Made by a program: the position numbers and the translations under genes. A stretch of 64,000 nucleotides of DNA, taken from Favolaschia claudopus (Eukaryota > Basidiomycota > Agaricomycetes > Agaricales > Mycenaceae). Positions 39,722-55,760 of the stretch are shown piece after piece (the first letter of the stretch is position 1; every line of letters starts with the position of its first letter). The stretch spans positions 1,922,001 through 1,986,000 of the forward strand of contig JAWWNJ010000021.1 in assembly GCA_037176885.1 (NCBI GenBank). The letters are read 5' to 3'. Under the pieces are notes generated by a model that made no database searches, was not told the DNA's origin, and saw only the letters and a list, made by a program, of their open reading frames with translations.

Positions 39722-40334
39722 TCCCGGAATTCTCGGGAATAGTCTCTGGATTGCCATTTGCGTCGAGATATTGGGTAGTTGAACCTTTGATCGGCAGATC
39801 ATCGATAAATACATTTGCTGTATGCGGAATTTCATGCTGCAAAATGAACACCATGCATTGTTGAAATTCGGTAGGGGAATTCGTGAAGCCTTGGGGCAGA
39901 CAAGTGAGACGTAGAAGCCCAAGAGGCGTCATAAATGCCGTTAAGTTCCGAGATTTAATGTCGACAATGCGAGCGTCGTATCCAGAGAAGAGATCGAACA
40001 CAGTGAATATCTGGCAGCCCGCAAATGGTTGAACAAACTCGTCGAGAATGGGGGGAACACCAGCATCGCGGATTGAAACTTTATTTAGCGGCTGTAGATC
40101 ATGAACAAGGCGGAGTGCTCCGCTTTTCTTGAGTACACAAAACCATCTGGACCGATATGGACTTTGAGAGTGTTCGTACACTCCGTGCGAAATTTTCGTC
40201 TTCAAGATCTCGATGACTTTATCCAGGATGCCAGGGGGAATGGGAATATTTTTAAAGGCCCAGGGTGTGTTGAAAACTACCTCGAACTCGTTCTGGAACT
40301 GTTCTTTCAGCAGCCGGATTGCTCGTTTTCATGC
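39722..40334 (-). pseudogene. Gypsy RT N-terminal fragment (array unit 3)
   Basis: Same as 31860-32472; cut at the unit border. Confidence 0.9.
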
Positions 40335-40661
40335 GACCGAGAAGCCTGCTACGGATCGTGATGCGAAGAATGCAAGAAACATAGTACTCATGAGGACAAC
40401 ATTGATAAATGAGTAGAGGGACAGTCGGATGGAATTCAAAAGGCACGCGTTTCTTTTGCCTTGGACTTCCAATCGCATTGCTCTGAGTCTTTGTAGACGA
40501 CCGTGATGCACATCTTTCCCTACTAAAGGCATCCCCCAGCTACACCCCTTGTCCATGTTCTTGTGATTATCTAGTTGAATACAATCTGATTCACAAAAGC
40601 ATATGTTTGACTGGCGCACCCCTCCTCGCAATTCAAGCACGACGTTTCGGTCATCCAAATT

Positions 40662-43600
40662 TCATAATTCCGAGATATGAGTGGGATACAAACCTCGCAG
40701 CCTCAAGAACATGTCCGCGTCTATAATATCAACCACCAGATAATCTCCCTTGCGGCTGAAATCGGGAACAATGAAGGCGCCGCGAACAATAGAATGAACT
40801 GAGATAAACTCACATTCCTTCCGTTGGCGCTCGCGAACACGGTACAGTCCCAGCGCTTTATCCTTCGTCGTCCTCACGCCTATCCCGACATCGAGAGCTT
40901 GTACCAGCGCAAATGGGTGGGTTTTGTCTTCGATCTTGTGGGTGAAAACGTAAACAAGGCGCGCGAAGATATGACCGTCGACGGTCTTGACCAAGGCTGC
41001 ATCATATCGCTCCGAGTTGTGGAAAGATGGACTACAGCGAAGGTAGTCCGCATCCTCGATCCAAGTTTCCAGTGACTGGAAGAAGACTTTCAGGAATTGA
41101 AATGGGATGATCTGTGTGGGTGTAAGCAAACGAAAGATGTGGATTACTCAAGTCTCACCTCCTGAGTGGGTTGGAGAGCCACGCGCTTGCCCTGTGGAAG
41201 GGTGTAACCGAAGGCTGGAAGAAAGATGTTCAAGAACTCCGCAAATCGAAGCCGAAATCGTGTAAAGGCGGTATCCTCTTTCATGACATTTTCCAAGTCG
41301 GCGAACGAGGTCGGCGTCTTTCTGGAACCCACCACGACGTTTCCCACTGGCTCGATGTCTGAAGGTGCTTGTTGTTCGAAATCATCATCGTCTAAAAAGG
41401 TCTCACGACCATCTAGCTGGTCACGGATGTACTTCGCAACTAGAGTTCTGTGAAGAGAGCGTAGAATCTTGAAAGAATTGTCAGTTGTACATTATCTCAA
41501 AGACTACAAACGCACCTGCGGAGTCACATTCTTAAAATTTGTTTGTCGTAAATAGGCCGCTCTTGTTGCGGCATGCATCGATTCGTCGATTTTGGCTCCA
41601 AAGTTTCTGCTGGCTCCCTTGCGAACAATGTCGTCGAAGGCGTGCTGCTGGAGATGCATCTTCGGGAAATTCCAGTTCTTCTCCCCGAACGGCGTATCTA
41701 CACAGGTGTTTTGATACTCCTGAGTCAGATCTGTTAGACGTAGGGACCTCTGCCATTGAAAATTCACCTACTTTCATCAGTCGATCAAACTTTTGAAGAT
41801 GTCGACGGCCAGCTGCAATTGTTTCCGCGGTATGGAGCTCCAAGCCGACGTAAAGATCGACTTCAAGGTAGCTGCGCAAGCATTGAAGCAGAAGAAAACC
41901 TGCCTTGTCTGTAAGAACGTCGTGTGAGGCATACACCATCATTTTTGCAATGTCTTCATGCTTCGAGCCGTCGTTGAAGCTAATATTTGTGACTGACTGG
42001 AAGTGATTTAGGTTGCGCCACCGGGGAAAACTGTTGAAACTAAATCGAGGTTATCTCATTATCGGCATGGTTCAATGATTGATCAAATTTGTCTTACTGT
42101 TTGTCAACTTTTGCGGCCGCTCGACCCTCGAGATTCTCCAAATGAGCCTTAACCTGACCTATGAGATGGTCTCCTCCGAGACCACTGTGATTGGAGTGGA
42201 GACGCTCGAAGGATGTGGCATGGTGTGCGTCGGAATTTGCGACGTTCCAAAACGCGTTCTAGAACTTGCATGAGACGGCTTGAAAAAAAAATGAGAGGAG
42301 AAGTGCGTTACTTCGACCTTGCGCAGACCTAAACCTTTCAGCAAGTTCTCCCCTGCCTCAGCACTTGAGGACTGAGCGGTTTCGACAGCTTCTTTGGACC
42401 CTTGTGCCGTTCTCAGGTCAGCGATGATGGTTAAATCAGACTGTTCGTCGCGGTGAATCAAACAGACAGCGCAAGGGTGATTGCCTCCAGAGCCACGGAT
42501 CAGCGTCATGACTGAGCTACGTGGATGAATAAGTCAGACTTTCTAAGAGGGAATAAAGGACCCAGAAAACTCTTACGCTTCTTCGTAATCAGCGGCCAGA
42601 ATCAAAATTACCGGGAACAGCCATCGTTCTTTGCCATCACCACACAATGTCCATATTCCCGTCTTGGAGTGTCGAGCCACGGACTCTAGCAGCTTGTAAA
42701 ACGAAGCATGCCATACTGCGTTCTTGAAATTGACATATCTGGTCTTGCCAGACACGGCTGTATCGTCTTGGACCTGTAAATGAGGCATCAACGAAGTAAC
42801 AGGCAATAGGTGCAGACACTGTACCACAGGAAGCTCACCCACTACTTGGCCTCCTCCCCAATCATCACTATTTCGTATGCCTACGACTACGTTGGCCAAT
42901 CGGGCGATGATGGGGTAAGCCTTTTGAGTTCCGAATGAAGACAGTTTCGATTTGTCTGCATATAAAATGAATGGGCAAGGTTTTGCGTCAGGATTATCAG
43001 GCAGCTTTGACTGCAAATATTTTCAATCTCGTGATACTGCGAGAAAATGAGCTTAAGCATACCTGGATCTCCCAAAGGGCGTCGGCCGTCCATGGCTCAT
43101 TCCAGAATCGTATAAAGGAGACGCCATTGTGTCGAAACATCCGGACAGAGTCCCAAACGAAGCAGCGAGAGAGAGAGGGGTCTTTGATGAGATCCACGGC
43201 CCAGTCCCACAGCGGTCGGGCATACATGTCGAATTTTTCCGTCGTTGTACCGGTGTTATTCTTGTACGGCACTACAACATCATACTTTTTGAACTGTTTA
43301 TCCCGTTAAGAAAGAGTACGGCTTGGAAGATTCGGGGTTACACACGTCGGTACATTTCTTTGCTGCTGCATCCCACTGTTTATCTATGTCGGCGGAGTGC
43401 ACAATTGTAAGATCTTTCATGTTTTCGGCACATCGTCGTATGAGAGTGATCAATTTGTTGGTTGCAGCTCGATTCAACATATTTTCTTGAGCAAATTCCG
43501 CAACTTCGAAATCGAGTCGGGTGTGGAACGGGGCCCAAGGTGTTTCATTTGTGGAAGGAATGCGCCGGCGTGCTGATTCCTGCTGCAAATGTTCTCGAAG

Positions 43601-44151
43601 CGTACAGGTCTCCGAGGAGCGCTTGCTATGGGGATGATAAATATATTGAATATCATCTAGTTTTGGGCCACTCGGAAGCTCAGAGCGCTGCTCTGGCTCT
43701 TGCAAAATCGGCAGCGGCGGTTCAGGATCTGAGGATGTTCCTTGAAGGCTAGAATATAGCATGTAGTTTTAACGCTTACCATGCGAGTCAGGTTCAAATA
43801 CAGGGAATAATTTGCCCCCAACTTGAACATCTGCTCCAATTCCAGTCTTCTGCGTGAATTCCAACAGCAATGACGAATTTCGACTTACCCGGATTTGGGA
43901 GAGAGGGAAGAGGCAGATTTTCTACATGCGTAAAGACATGAGAGGCATGTCACCGGGAGTTGTGAGATATATGCATTACCTTCGCGTCCATCGCCGTTTT
44001 CAAGGACCTGAACTTGAAGTTGCTGAGCAAAAGCCATTGATTGAGCCTGCGCCATTTGTTTCTTGGCGCAAGCCTTCTCATGACTTCCGATGCCCCTCAA
44101 CTTGATCAGCTCCCCGCACTGTTTGCAAGGACGCTTTGGAGCCTCAGCCAT
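40662..44151 (-). pseudogene. Plavaka-family transposase (array unit 3)
   Basis: Copy of 32800-36289 shifted by 7,862 bp; essentially identical to unit 2. Confidence 0.85.
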
Positions 44152-45501
44152 CCGTCGTTACGGTCGTAGATGCGGTGAAGGCGAGTCGAGGTGATAACTT
44201 TGAATTTTGCAGTATTTTTCAGTTTCTTGAAGGTTAAATCGCGTCCGTTTCGAAATTCACGGACGCCCGTGAAGTTTGGACGCGTCCAGTCACAGTCTCA
44301 GCGTCACGGCGTGTTGTTGAGGACAACGCGGCGGGTTTGTGTTTACAAGTTTGGTGTAAGTCCCAAAAAGGCAATCATCTCATCGCTGCCAACTCCCACC
44401 ACCTCCCGCTTTCCTCAGGCTTTCTGGATGTTATTCGTGTCAAGATGAGCATCGATTTGACCTATATCTGCATAGAATAGGCGCTCCTCGCGGTCTACAG
44501 CTCAAAATTTACTCTGAATTCACTTGGATGTTTCCGCAACATATCAATCTCTGCCAAGTCTGAATCCTGGATCCCGACTATATCTGGCGACGAATCAACT
44601 TCATCGTTGACCTCGAAAGGCGTGCGAGGGCTATACTTAGCTGTGAGAGGAGCAGGGGTGGCTTGGAATGTGAAACGGAGAGCTCAGACTTCGAGCGAGA
44701 AATGACAGACGAACATGCAGAACTCGGTGAGCTATCATCGATCATCGTTCAGCCTCCTTCCCCCTCGAAACACTCTGCATCCGTCGCATCCAACATGGTC
44801 TATGTTTGAGTTGTCTGTACTCATTCATGTGCGGCACCCGTTCCAAGAATCGGTACCCGGATCTGGGACGCGAAGGGTTGCCGCACGAGTTGGGGCCGAG
44901 TTTTGCACCGATGAATGTCGCCCTTTCTTTTCTGCTCTATCTTCTGTCTATGACGACTATGGCTTATTACTATCAGTTTGTTTCCTCTCCAGAACAGGCC
45001 GCCCACACTGCAGCCGCCCTCGCTCTAAACTCTACGATATGCTTTCAAAGAGACCTCGGCGCGACCGAATCCATCCGGTATGTGACACACGGTTTGCTCT
45101 GTTAAATTTTCTGCCCGGCCTGATCTCTTCTTCCTCTTAGACCTAGGAGCCGCTTCAACGTGATGACAACCGGCCTCGTACAACGGCCCATCTCAACCTA
45201 ACCTCAAGCTCGTCTTCAATGACAGACCGCGGTCTGTGGCGCACCGTTGGACGATGTGAGTAACGGTGTTCCTGCCCACAAAATATCTTGTTGACCCGTT
45301 GGTGATCCCGTCAAGGCGAAATTTGGGTCGCGCTGCCTAGGATTCCCCGTTGGAAGGCCTGTGGCCGTAGTCCACGCTCCGTGCGATATGGGTACACTCT
45401 CGAACCAAACGTACGTCCAGGGCCTCTCCTCGAAGCTACAGATGGACGAATTCAAGATTCGCGAAGTCTAGGTTCTAAGGTAGCCCGCCTGCAGCGCTTA
45501 A

Positions 45502-47269
<1,768 letters not shown>

Positions 47270-47344
47270 TAATGCCAACTTCATCTCCATCAAGGTGAAA
47301 TGTTTGATGTAGTTCTCACTCTTCGTTACTGACTGTGCTTCTAG

Positions 47345-49249
<1,905 letters not shown>

Positions 49250-50776
49250 ATGGAGGACGACGGGCAGGCGGAGGTTGAGGTCATTCTCCGTACATTCAAC
49301 ATCCCCGGTGCAGATGCAACGGTCGACGAGCTGCGTGAGGTATTAAGCTTATACTTGCTTTTGACGACGATTCTGAATTTTTTTTTCATGTAGGCCTTGA
49401 GAGAAACCCAGTTAGAGCTAGCTCGTACTCAAGTAGAACTGCGCGCCTACCAGACTATCACTCAGACAGCGAGCAGCGGCAAGAAGAAACCTCAAGTTAA
49501 TCCGCAGAATTATCTCAACGATGTGCAAGCTTTGGGAAAAAGCTTTGTGCTCATGCATGAGCCTTGGCTCACTCCCGGCGTTTTTGGTGCTCGTCCCGCT
49601 GACGGCCCACCTGCGCATGGTACTGCAGAAGAAATTGATGCTGTCTTCAAGTCATCTCGGCTCTACAATCTCTTGCTTACCTGCATTCTGTATGAGCACG
49701 TTCCCGCGAAATTCCACTCACTAGTCGACGCGTCTTCTTTTCCGGGCTTCAAAGATAATGTCAGCTCCAGTGTACTGCTGAGTTTTTACCCTGACTATCT
49801 TGCAGTTTTTGAGATACATGAGCGTTGGACGCTCCAACTTTGTTGAGCGTCTTAAACAGTCCTGGGAGAAACTGCAGACAGAATCTGGGATCAAGAAAAC
49901 CCCAGATGAATTCTTATACTTTCCTGGAGACGACAAGACGAAACCGCCCTCACTTTCTCCCCCAATTTTCTATTCCAACTTGAAGAAGGACGCGAAGGGC
50001 TGGCTGCTTAACCCTATTCTTCCATTGGTGAGTTCAGCTTTCTCTGCTCCGGATCTGGAAGACTCAGTTTGATACTTGTAGAGTTTGCGATGCCTCCTGT
50101 ACGGCCCCACTAGCATCAAGGACAACGGCAAGGCAAAGCCTACGTCAAAGACATACGGCATCATGTGGAACATCCAGGAATTGACGATTGAGAGCATCTC
50201 TTTCGTGTTGATTGCGGTAAGAACAGCACTTCACCATCACCTTGACGCCTCACCGTAATCATACAGATCTTCTTTGTATTGTCTGAAAGGGACACGTCGT
50301 TTGAAGAGAAAGGAAAGGTTTCACACATACCCTATCAGTCTCATTTTCGCGCACATAAATCCCGGCTCATGAAATACCGCAACACTCCGGGAGTTCGCAA
50401 CATAATTCGTTTTTGGTCAGACATTGTTTTTGCTGGTGTTTCGCGAACTGTCACAGAAGAGCCTTTGGACGACTCCGACGCCGAAGCTGCATCAGATGCA
50501 GAGTTTGCGCAAGCAATGGAAGAACTTTCGCTGGGGGACATTGACGACGGTCATGATGATGAAGGTATGTGAAGAGATTTCATTCACATCACGGAATTAC
50601 ATGTGGGACTCGAAGGAGATCAAGATATACCGGAACGTCAAGCAACCCCTCCTCCCGGCCCAAATCCAGCAGCGCCCGAAGAGGAGGACCGGCCTTTGAG
50701 TCCTTTGTGTCTTCTGAATGCGCTATTCGGTGGGAGCTCTCGCACATTCGTTATTGTTGCTTTTATTCCTTTGTAG
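49250..50776 (+). CDS. Hypothetical fungal protein, six exons, 423 aa
   Basis: Modelled as join(49250..49339, 49394..49759, 49806..50027, 50082..50216, 50267..50564, 50616..50776). All five introns are GT..AG (45-54 bp) and every join keeps frame. Residues ~28-50 (ALRETQLELARTQVELRAYQ) look like a short coiled coil. A central region contains YNLLLTCILYEHVPAKFHSL and NFVERLKQSWEKL. A later block has FFVLSERDTSFEEKGKV and RNTPGVRNIIRFWSDIVF, followed by an acidic tail (DDSDAEAASDAEFAQAMEEL) and a Pro-rich end. The RFWSDIVF-type block resembles a family of uncharacterised Agaricomycete proteins (DUF6698-like), but only weakly. No function is proposed. Intact splice sites suggest a live gene. Confidence 0.65.
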
Positions 50777-51098
50777 GCTATATCTCGTTCTTTGCGAAGG
50801 TGGGAGTGTCAGGATATGAATTTGTTGGTTCGCATCATTCCGACTTCGGACATTTCTTATCCATTGATACCTATCTACATTTATATACTTCTCGTAGTTG
50901 AGTACAGTCGACAATCAATCATTCTTACTCTTTACCCTCATCTCTGAGACTCTTGTGCCCCTCCGTGTGCTCCTGCACCTGCACTCCAGCAGCTCTTGTT
51001 CTGATAGAGCTCTACTGGCTTTCAGCCACCTCGGTTTATATTCTGATAAGCATACATATATCCTATTGATTGCCAACTCACTGAATTTGATTTACAGC

Positions 51099-51326
51099 GG
51101 GCGCCGACTGATTTATCTGTCACCATATTCTCCCGACTTCAATCCATGCGAAGAAGGGTTTTCATGCATGAAATACTGGATCCGACGCAACCGGGACGAT
51201 GTTCTCAGCTCGATGGAAGGGCGTGATGGTTGCGACCCCATTGCAACTTTGTGGGAAGCGGCTCATGAGACAATGACCCCAGAGAACATTGAAGGATGGT
51301 TTAGGGATTGCGAATACGTTGTATAG
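51099..51326 (+). pseudogene. Tc1/mariner-like DDE transposase, C-terminal remnant
   Basis: LSPYSPDFNPCEEGFSCMKY near residue 10, with the catalytic E in the NPCEEGF context, is followed by a tail ending TMTPENIEGWFRDCEYVV. The P-x-YSP-x-(F/L)NP-x-E motif defines Tc1/mariner/pogo-type DDE transposases. A TTTACAG acceptor just upstream (51091-51097) suggests that this is the last exon. The rest of the catalytic domain was not recognised upstream. It is a potential relative of the source that mobilised the many TA-flanked MITEs here. Confidence 0.8.
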
Positions 51327-51465
51327 GTTGTTGTATCAGTAGTTGTCAATACACAAGTAGGACACCAAGAAATTATATAAACAATATGACTATACAAATA
51401 TACAGAAAGCTAGTAGCGATACAGTATTTTCAGCAGAGGCGATAACATACACAGCGCGAAATAAA

Positions 51466-52936
51466 TCAGTTCTCCTTGTCGCTTTCATCCCCCACAACCC
51501 TCGCCCGCTTCTTCCCCTTGCGTTTCTTAGCAGCGGCGACCATCTTACTTGCCTTGCGCACAAAGTTACCCACGGCGCCGGCTGCCATCCCAACGTCGGT
51601 TTTGTAGAACTTGGTATCGAAGTCGGCGATGCTGTTGGCGTAGACAATGCCTTGTTCCCCAAGGCTGTCAGCATATTGGAAGTAGTTGAGAGCTGGGTAC
51701 TTTTCATCCAGAGCACGCAGCACGTCGGAGACAAGGAGGACGTCCTCATCTTCATCAGATTCATCTGATGACTCGTCCTCACGTCGACGTTTGACGCCAT
51801 TGCCATCGCGAAGGATGGTATCACCGGACTCGGAGTTGCCAAGATGGAGGTGGATGGGGGGCATGGTATTTTGCCCGCGGTTACGAGCGCGCTCCTCGCG
51901 AGCACGGCCACGCTCTGCAAGCTCGTCAAGCTTGAGGACTTTGGGAGGATGTTCCAGATCTGCGGTGCCATCGTGCTGAAGACAGAAGTCAGCAGTGTAA
52001 AAGAGAAACAGGAATTCCACGTCACGCACCATGTACCGAGCCCACAAATTAATAACATCTATTCCAATCTCGACGTGCTTGCCGGGGTACTTAGATTTCG
52101 GGCCCATCACGTAGCACCACCGATTTTTGCCAGGATGTTCCGCGCACTTGAGATGGTTTTGAATCTGCTGTACCTCGGTGGCGGTAACAGCGGTCTCGGG
52201 GGGTTTTTCGGCCTGTTTTGTCGTCTTTCCATCAGGCTGCACCTCCTGAAGAGACGGTGTGCTCAACGCCGAAGAACCCATAGATAACGGATGACTTACC
52301 AGGTTAACCACTTCCATTATCACCTCTTTCTGACGACGTGTGCTTTTCTGGAGCTTGAGAAGCTGCTGGAAGGCGTCGCGAACATCGTCCTCGGACGACA
52401 GACGGTGATATGGATCCTTGCGACGCTCCTGAGACTCTTTCCACCCCAACGTCGCAGATGTGGGGTCGACATTCATCTGAGCTGTGATGCGTGATAGAAA
52501 GTCGCCGGCAGGAATGTCAGAGGGGAGGACGAGGGTTGTGGTGACCGTGGCGCGCTTCTTTCCATTTCCTGGCTCGCCATAAATAGGGACTTTGACTGTG
52601 ATGAAGGTAGTGCGGTCTGGAAGTTTATTAGTAGCCTGCAGAATGCGCAAATAGCTGTAACACACCTGCAGTTTGACTGGGAGCTGTAGTGGATGGCAAC
52701 TGGGATTGGCGGGCTTCGACACTGTGAGGAGGGAACGGAGGAAGCCGGTATTGATGATAAGACGGATCTTCATCGCTAGAATCGTCGTCGTCGCCCCCAG
52801 GCTGCTCGTAGTCGCGGGTGTGGTCAAACATGCCATTGTCGAGAGAGGCCTGTAATTGGGCCACTGCGAGCTGTCGTCCGGTGAGAGCAGGGGGAGGGCC
52901 GACGCCAAGAAGATATGGTGCAATAGTGTTTTGCAT
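51466..52936 (-). CDS. Hypothetical protein, four exons, 437 aa, basic C-terminus
   Basis: Modelled as complement(join(51466..51975, 52030..52245, 52300..52616, 52666..52936)). The start is the ATG at 52936 (MQNTIAPYLLGVGPPPALTG). The first intron is 49 bp with a CTACTAAT branch-like site. The other two are both exactly 54 bp, in frame and stop-free. Features: an acidic stretch GGDDDDSSDEDPSY, a C-x2-H..C cluster (CAEHPGKNRWC, ~229-240), ERGRAREERARNRG, EDESSDESDEDEDV, an ALNYFQY block and a Lys/Arg-rich tail (KKRKGKKRARV) that may be a nuclear signal. Similar proteins of unknown function occur in mushrooms. It is divergent from the gene at 53079 with 142 bp between start codons. Confidence 0.65.
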
Positions 52937-53078
52937 GGTGTCAACACCGGTCGAAAAGTAGAATAGGTGGGCGCCTTGGACTCGTTGAGCGAGGATATAT
53001 AGCGCAGCGTATGCTCCACACGATCGTCAGCCTGCTCGTCATGACTGTAAGTCTCCAGTGACGCTGTAACCGTACTAG
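52937..53078. promoter_or_regulatory. 142-bp shared (bidirectional) promoter region
   Basis: The interval lies between the start codons of divergently transcribed genes (51466-52936 minus and 53079-54147 plus). No TATA box is obvious. Assignment rests on the gene models. Confidence 0.4.
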
Positions 53079-54147
53079 ATGGTCGTTGTCGAGGAGGTAT
53101 TAGCAGAAAAGGTTATTCTAAATTTGGCACTATGTAGTTACGACCTCGTCTCGGCGGCTCGGCCCGAACTCAGCTAAAAAATCGAAACTGTCTATCGTTT
53201 CCAAAATAGCTGGAAGACGTGCGGAAAGCGAAGAACGACGAAACAACCCGTCTCACATTCTTCCGTCCTCGCATCCACATCTTGCGCGTGAAAGAGTTCT
53301 TGCATGCAGATAAATTAATCGAAGCGCAGGTATGTTTTACTTTTAGACCCTTACTATTTGAAAGACCGCTCACCTATAATGCCAGCTCCCCAATATTGTG
53401 CTGCCTCGGTATCTGGATGAAAACTATGACCATGTAGACACAGAACTGGAACGGGTTTTCGATGCTGCAGTTGAGCCCATCACGCAACTTCTCTTGGATT
53501 ACGATGAGACACACCCTGTCATCTCGAGCTTCAAGCAATTTGTCGAACCGGAACCAGCAGACGAAAACAACGACGAACCGCGGAAGAAACCTAGCCCCTC
53601 CCTGAGCGCTGCGAACTGGTTGGGCGCAAACGGAATGGACCCCACTCCTGAACTCAGCGCGCTCATGACACATGCTTTGGCTCTCTTGATGAAGGCTCCG
53701 AAACTGGTGGAAAATTTGTCGGAGGATGAGCAAACAGCCCGAGTATGCAGTGTTGGTGCGGTATTGCTGCAACTCTTGGCGATCCAGCGCGAGTTGAATG
53801 AGCCATTCAATCTCAATGGCGATTTATTCTTGGACATCACTCGGGACAGGGTTGTTGTGCGAGAGAAGTGTCAAGGTCTCGCAGCCTTGGATCTCATGCT
53901 CACCGAACTCTGGGATGTTCGTCATGGCATTGCAACCTTGATGAACTTCAAGAAGAATCACACTGTATGGATCGAGGATCACCCCCCTCTCTTCCAGCGA
54001 ATTGCTCCGTCGCAATTCCTCCTGTCTCCTGCCATTTCAGTGGTCTTACGGTCGAAGAAGCGCGCGAGGAAAGGGTTGATAGCTAGCAAACCTGGAGTCA
54101 CAATTGTTTCTCCACGGAAATTGCGCTCAGGTTCGATTCTTTTATGA
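53079..54147 (+). CDS. Hypothetical protein, three exons, 299 aa
   Basis: Modelled as join(53079..53096, 53210..53329, 53386..54147), with introns of 113 and 56 bp. The short first exon (MVVVEE) joins LEDVRKAKNDETTRLTFFRP in frame. The start is therefore plausible but less secure than the rest. The protein is mainly helical in composition, with LPNIVLPRYLDENYDHVDTE, an acidic E-P-rich loop near residues 90-105, and a basic C-terminal end (RSKKRARKGLIASK..SPRKLRSG). No domain was recognised. It is the divergent partner of 51466-52936. Confidence 0.6.
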
Positions 54148-54418
54148 TATCAAGATAGTAGTACTGGAATTCTGTTTGTGAAAGTTTGATAGAGAAATAG
54201 AACTACGGGAACTAGGCAGAAACAAATAAACTTGATATCGAGTTGTTAGTCGTAACAGAGTGTCACAGTGTCACAAAGTACAATGGCCGTCATAGTGTGT
54301 GCCAGTTGCAATGCGTGCTGCTTTTGCTCAAGAGATGTAGTACCTATATGAGGTACATATTGTGTATCTGATAGCTTTGAGCCCAAGAAATTTGATCCTC
54401 ATAGCTGCAATAATAGCA

Positions 54419-54765
54419 CACTTCCCAAAACGGAAGTATCGAGAAACTCGAGCTTTGGCGAAAATGTTTATCAGAAAACCCACTGGGCTTTAGGTTTTCC
54501 TTGAAGTAAAACTCACCCTAGTAGCCACTCCAGGTGAAATCTGTGGTCTGAATACGATCTCCGTCGCGGTAATAATGGGCCTTTACCTCCCACTTCCCAA
54601 AACGGAAGTATCGAGAAACTCGAGCTTTGGCGAAAATGTTTATCAGAAAACCCACTGGGCTTTAGGTTTTCCTTGAAGTAGAAGTGACCCTACTACTAAC
54701 CACTCCAGGTGAAATCTGTGGCCTGAATACGATCTCCGTCGCGGTAATAATGGGCCTTTACAGCC
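54419..54765. repeat. Tandem 172-bp duplication
   Basis: Copies start CACTTCCCAAAACGGAAGTA at 54419 and 54591 and are near-identical. A third start (ACTTCCCAAAATGG) follows at ~54767 and decays. AAGTATCGAGAAACTCGAGC contains a CGAGaaaCTCG hairpin in each copy. Non-coding, between convergent genes. Confidence 0.85.
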
Positions 54766-54875
54766 AACTTCCCAAAATGGAAACCGTTAGACATACACAG
54801 CAAAATTCAGCTACTCTATTCACCACTAGTTCCAGTACACTATTATACAAGAAACCATACATGAAATGCAAACAA

Positions 54876-55700
54876 TCAAGGCATGTGAGAACGGGTATTA
54901 TAACGTCTGGTAGGGGCTAGCTCTTCTTCTTCTTCGTCTTCCTGATCCACTGGATCTATGTTCTCCTTATCCACTTTGACCCTCTTCGCAGAACGAGGTA
55001 TATTAGCTATTCGTTTCACAGTCGCGAGAGTGAGGGGTTTCCTAGGCCTTCCTATTTCGCCCGTTCGCACCTGTGCTGCCTGTCAGTGAAAATCATGCCA
55101 CACACAGACACATACCTTTTTCGGCCTTCCTCCTTTTCCGCTACACAGCTTGGCGATAGCTTCGGGATCTAGTTTGTTACGCATAGGCTCGCGGAACGAG
55201 GCAGGGCCAAGCGTCGTGGCGTATCCAGCTTTCGTGACGTCCTTGAAGGTGTAGGGCTGAAACAAAGTCAGTCATTTGTCGTGACCATAAAAGGAAGGAA
55301 TAGCATACCGTGGTGTAAGCCAGCTTCCACGTAGACGGGGGTTTGGCCACGACGACATGATACCTGTGATTTGCGCCGCCCTCGAAATATCTGACAGCAA
55401 GCAATTTGTATTGCTTGTCGGTGGCGACCCAAGGGCTCGTGTATGGTGTACCTGCGCGCCATCAGATACATTGAAAAACGGAGTGGCAGGCATACCTATA
55501 GTGTGGTTCGGGTCTAAGAGGCCCCGAGACTGGTAAAGGTCGTACAAAGCAGCAGGCACCCTGACTTCCTCCTTGCGATAGACTTGAACGTAGCCGCGCA
55601 GAAAGTTGGTGTCAGAGGTGAGGTTGAAGGAAAATGGATTGCTGGTATTAGGAGTCCCGCCGCAACGTGAGAAGTACGTCTTCGAAGCGAACTTAGACAT
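54876..55700 (-). CDS. Hypothetical protein, four exons, 230 aa; 5' end possibly truncated by a TIR element
   Basis: Modelled as complement(join(54876..55079, 55116..55256, 55309..55451, 55496..55700)). Introns are 36-52 bp GT..AG and frame is kept. From ATG 55700: MSKFASKTYFSRCGGTPNTS, then RGYVQVYRKEEVRVPAALYD, then WVATDKQYKLLAVRYFEGGA. Two Arg/Lys-rich motifs follow, GRPKK and IGRPRKP (AT-hook-like), then KRAKR-type basic residues and an acidic EDEEEEE tail ending in RRYNTRS. Open frame (DDELYDSFWEYVPNF) extends upstream of the ATG to a stop at the edge of the element at 55761-56143, so an upstream exon may have been lost. Function unknown; DNA binding is conceivable from the GRP motifs. 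Confidence 0.6.
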
Positions 55701-55760
55701 GAAGTTAGGAACGTACTCCCAGAAAGAATCGTAGAGCTCGTCGTCCTCCTTCTTTTATTT

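Noticed and set aside
51466..53019. Single uninterrupted 517-codon minus-strand gene
   Set aside because: Three GT..AG introns with branch-like sequences lie inside it. The spliced model with the alternative first exon (MQNTIAPYLLG..) gives a more protein-like sequence.
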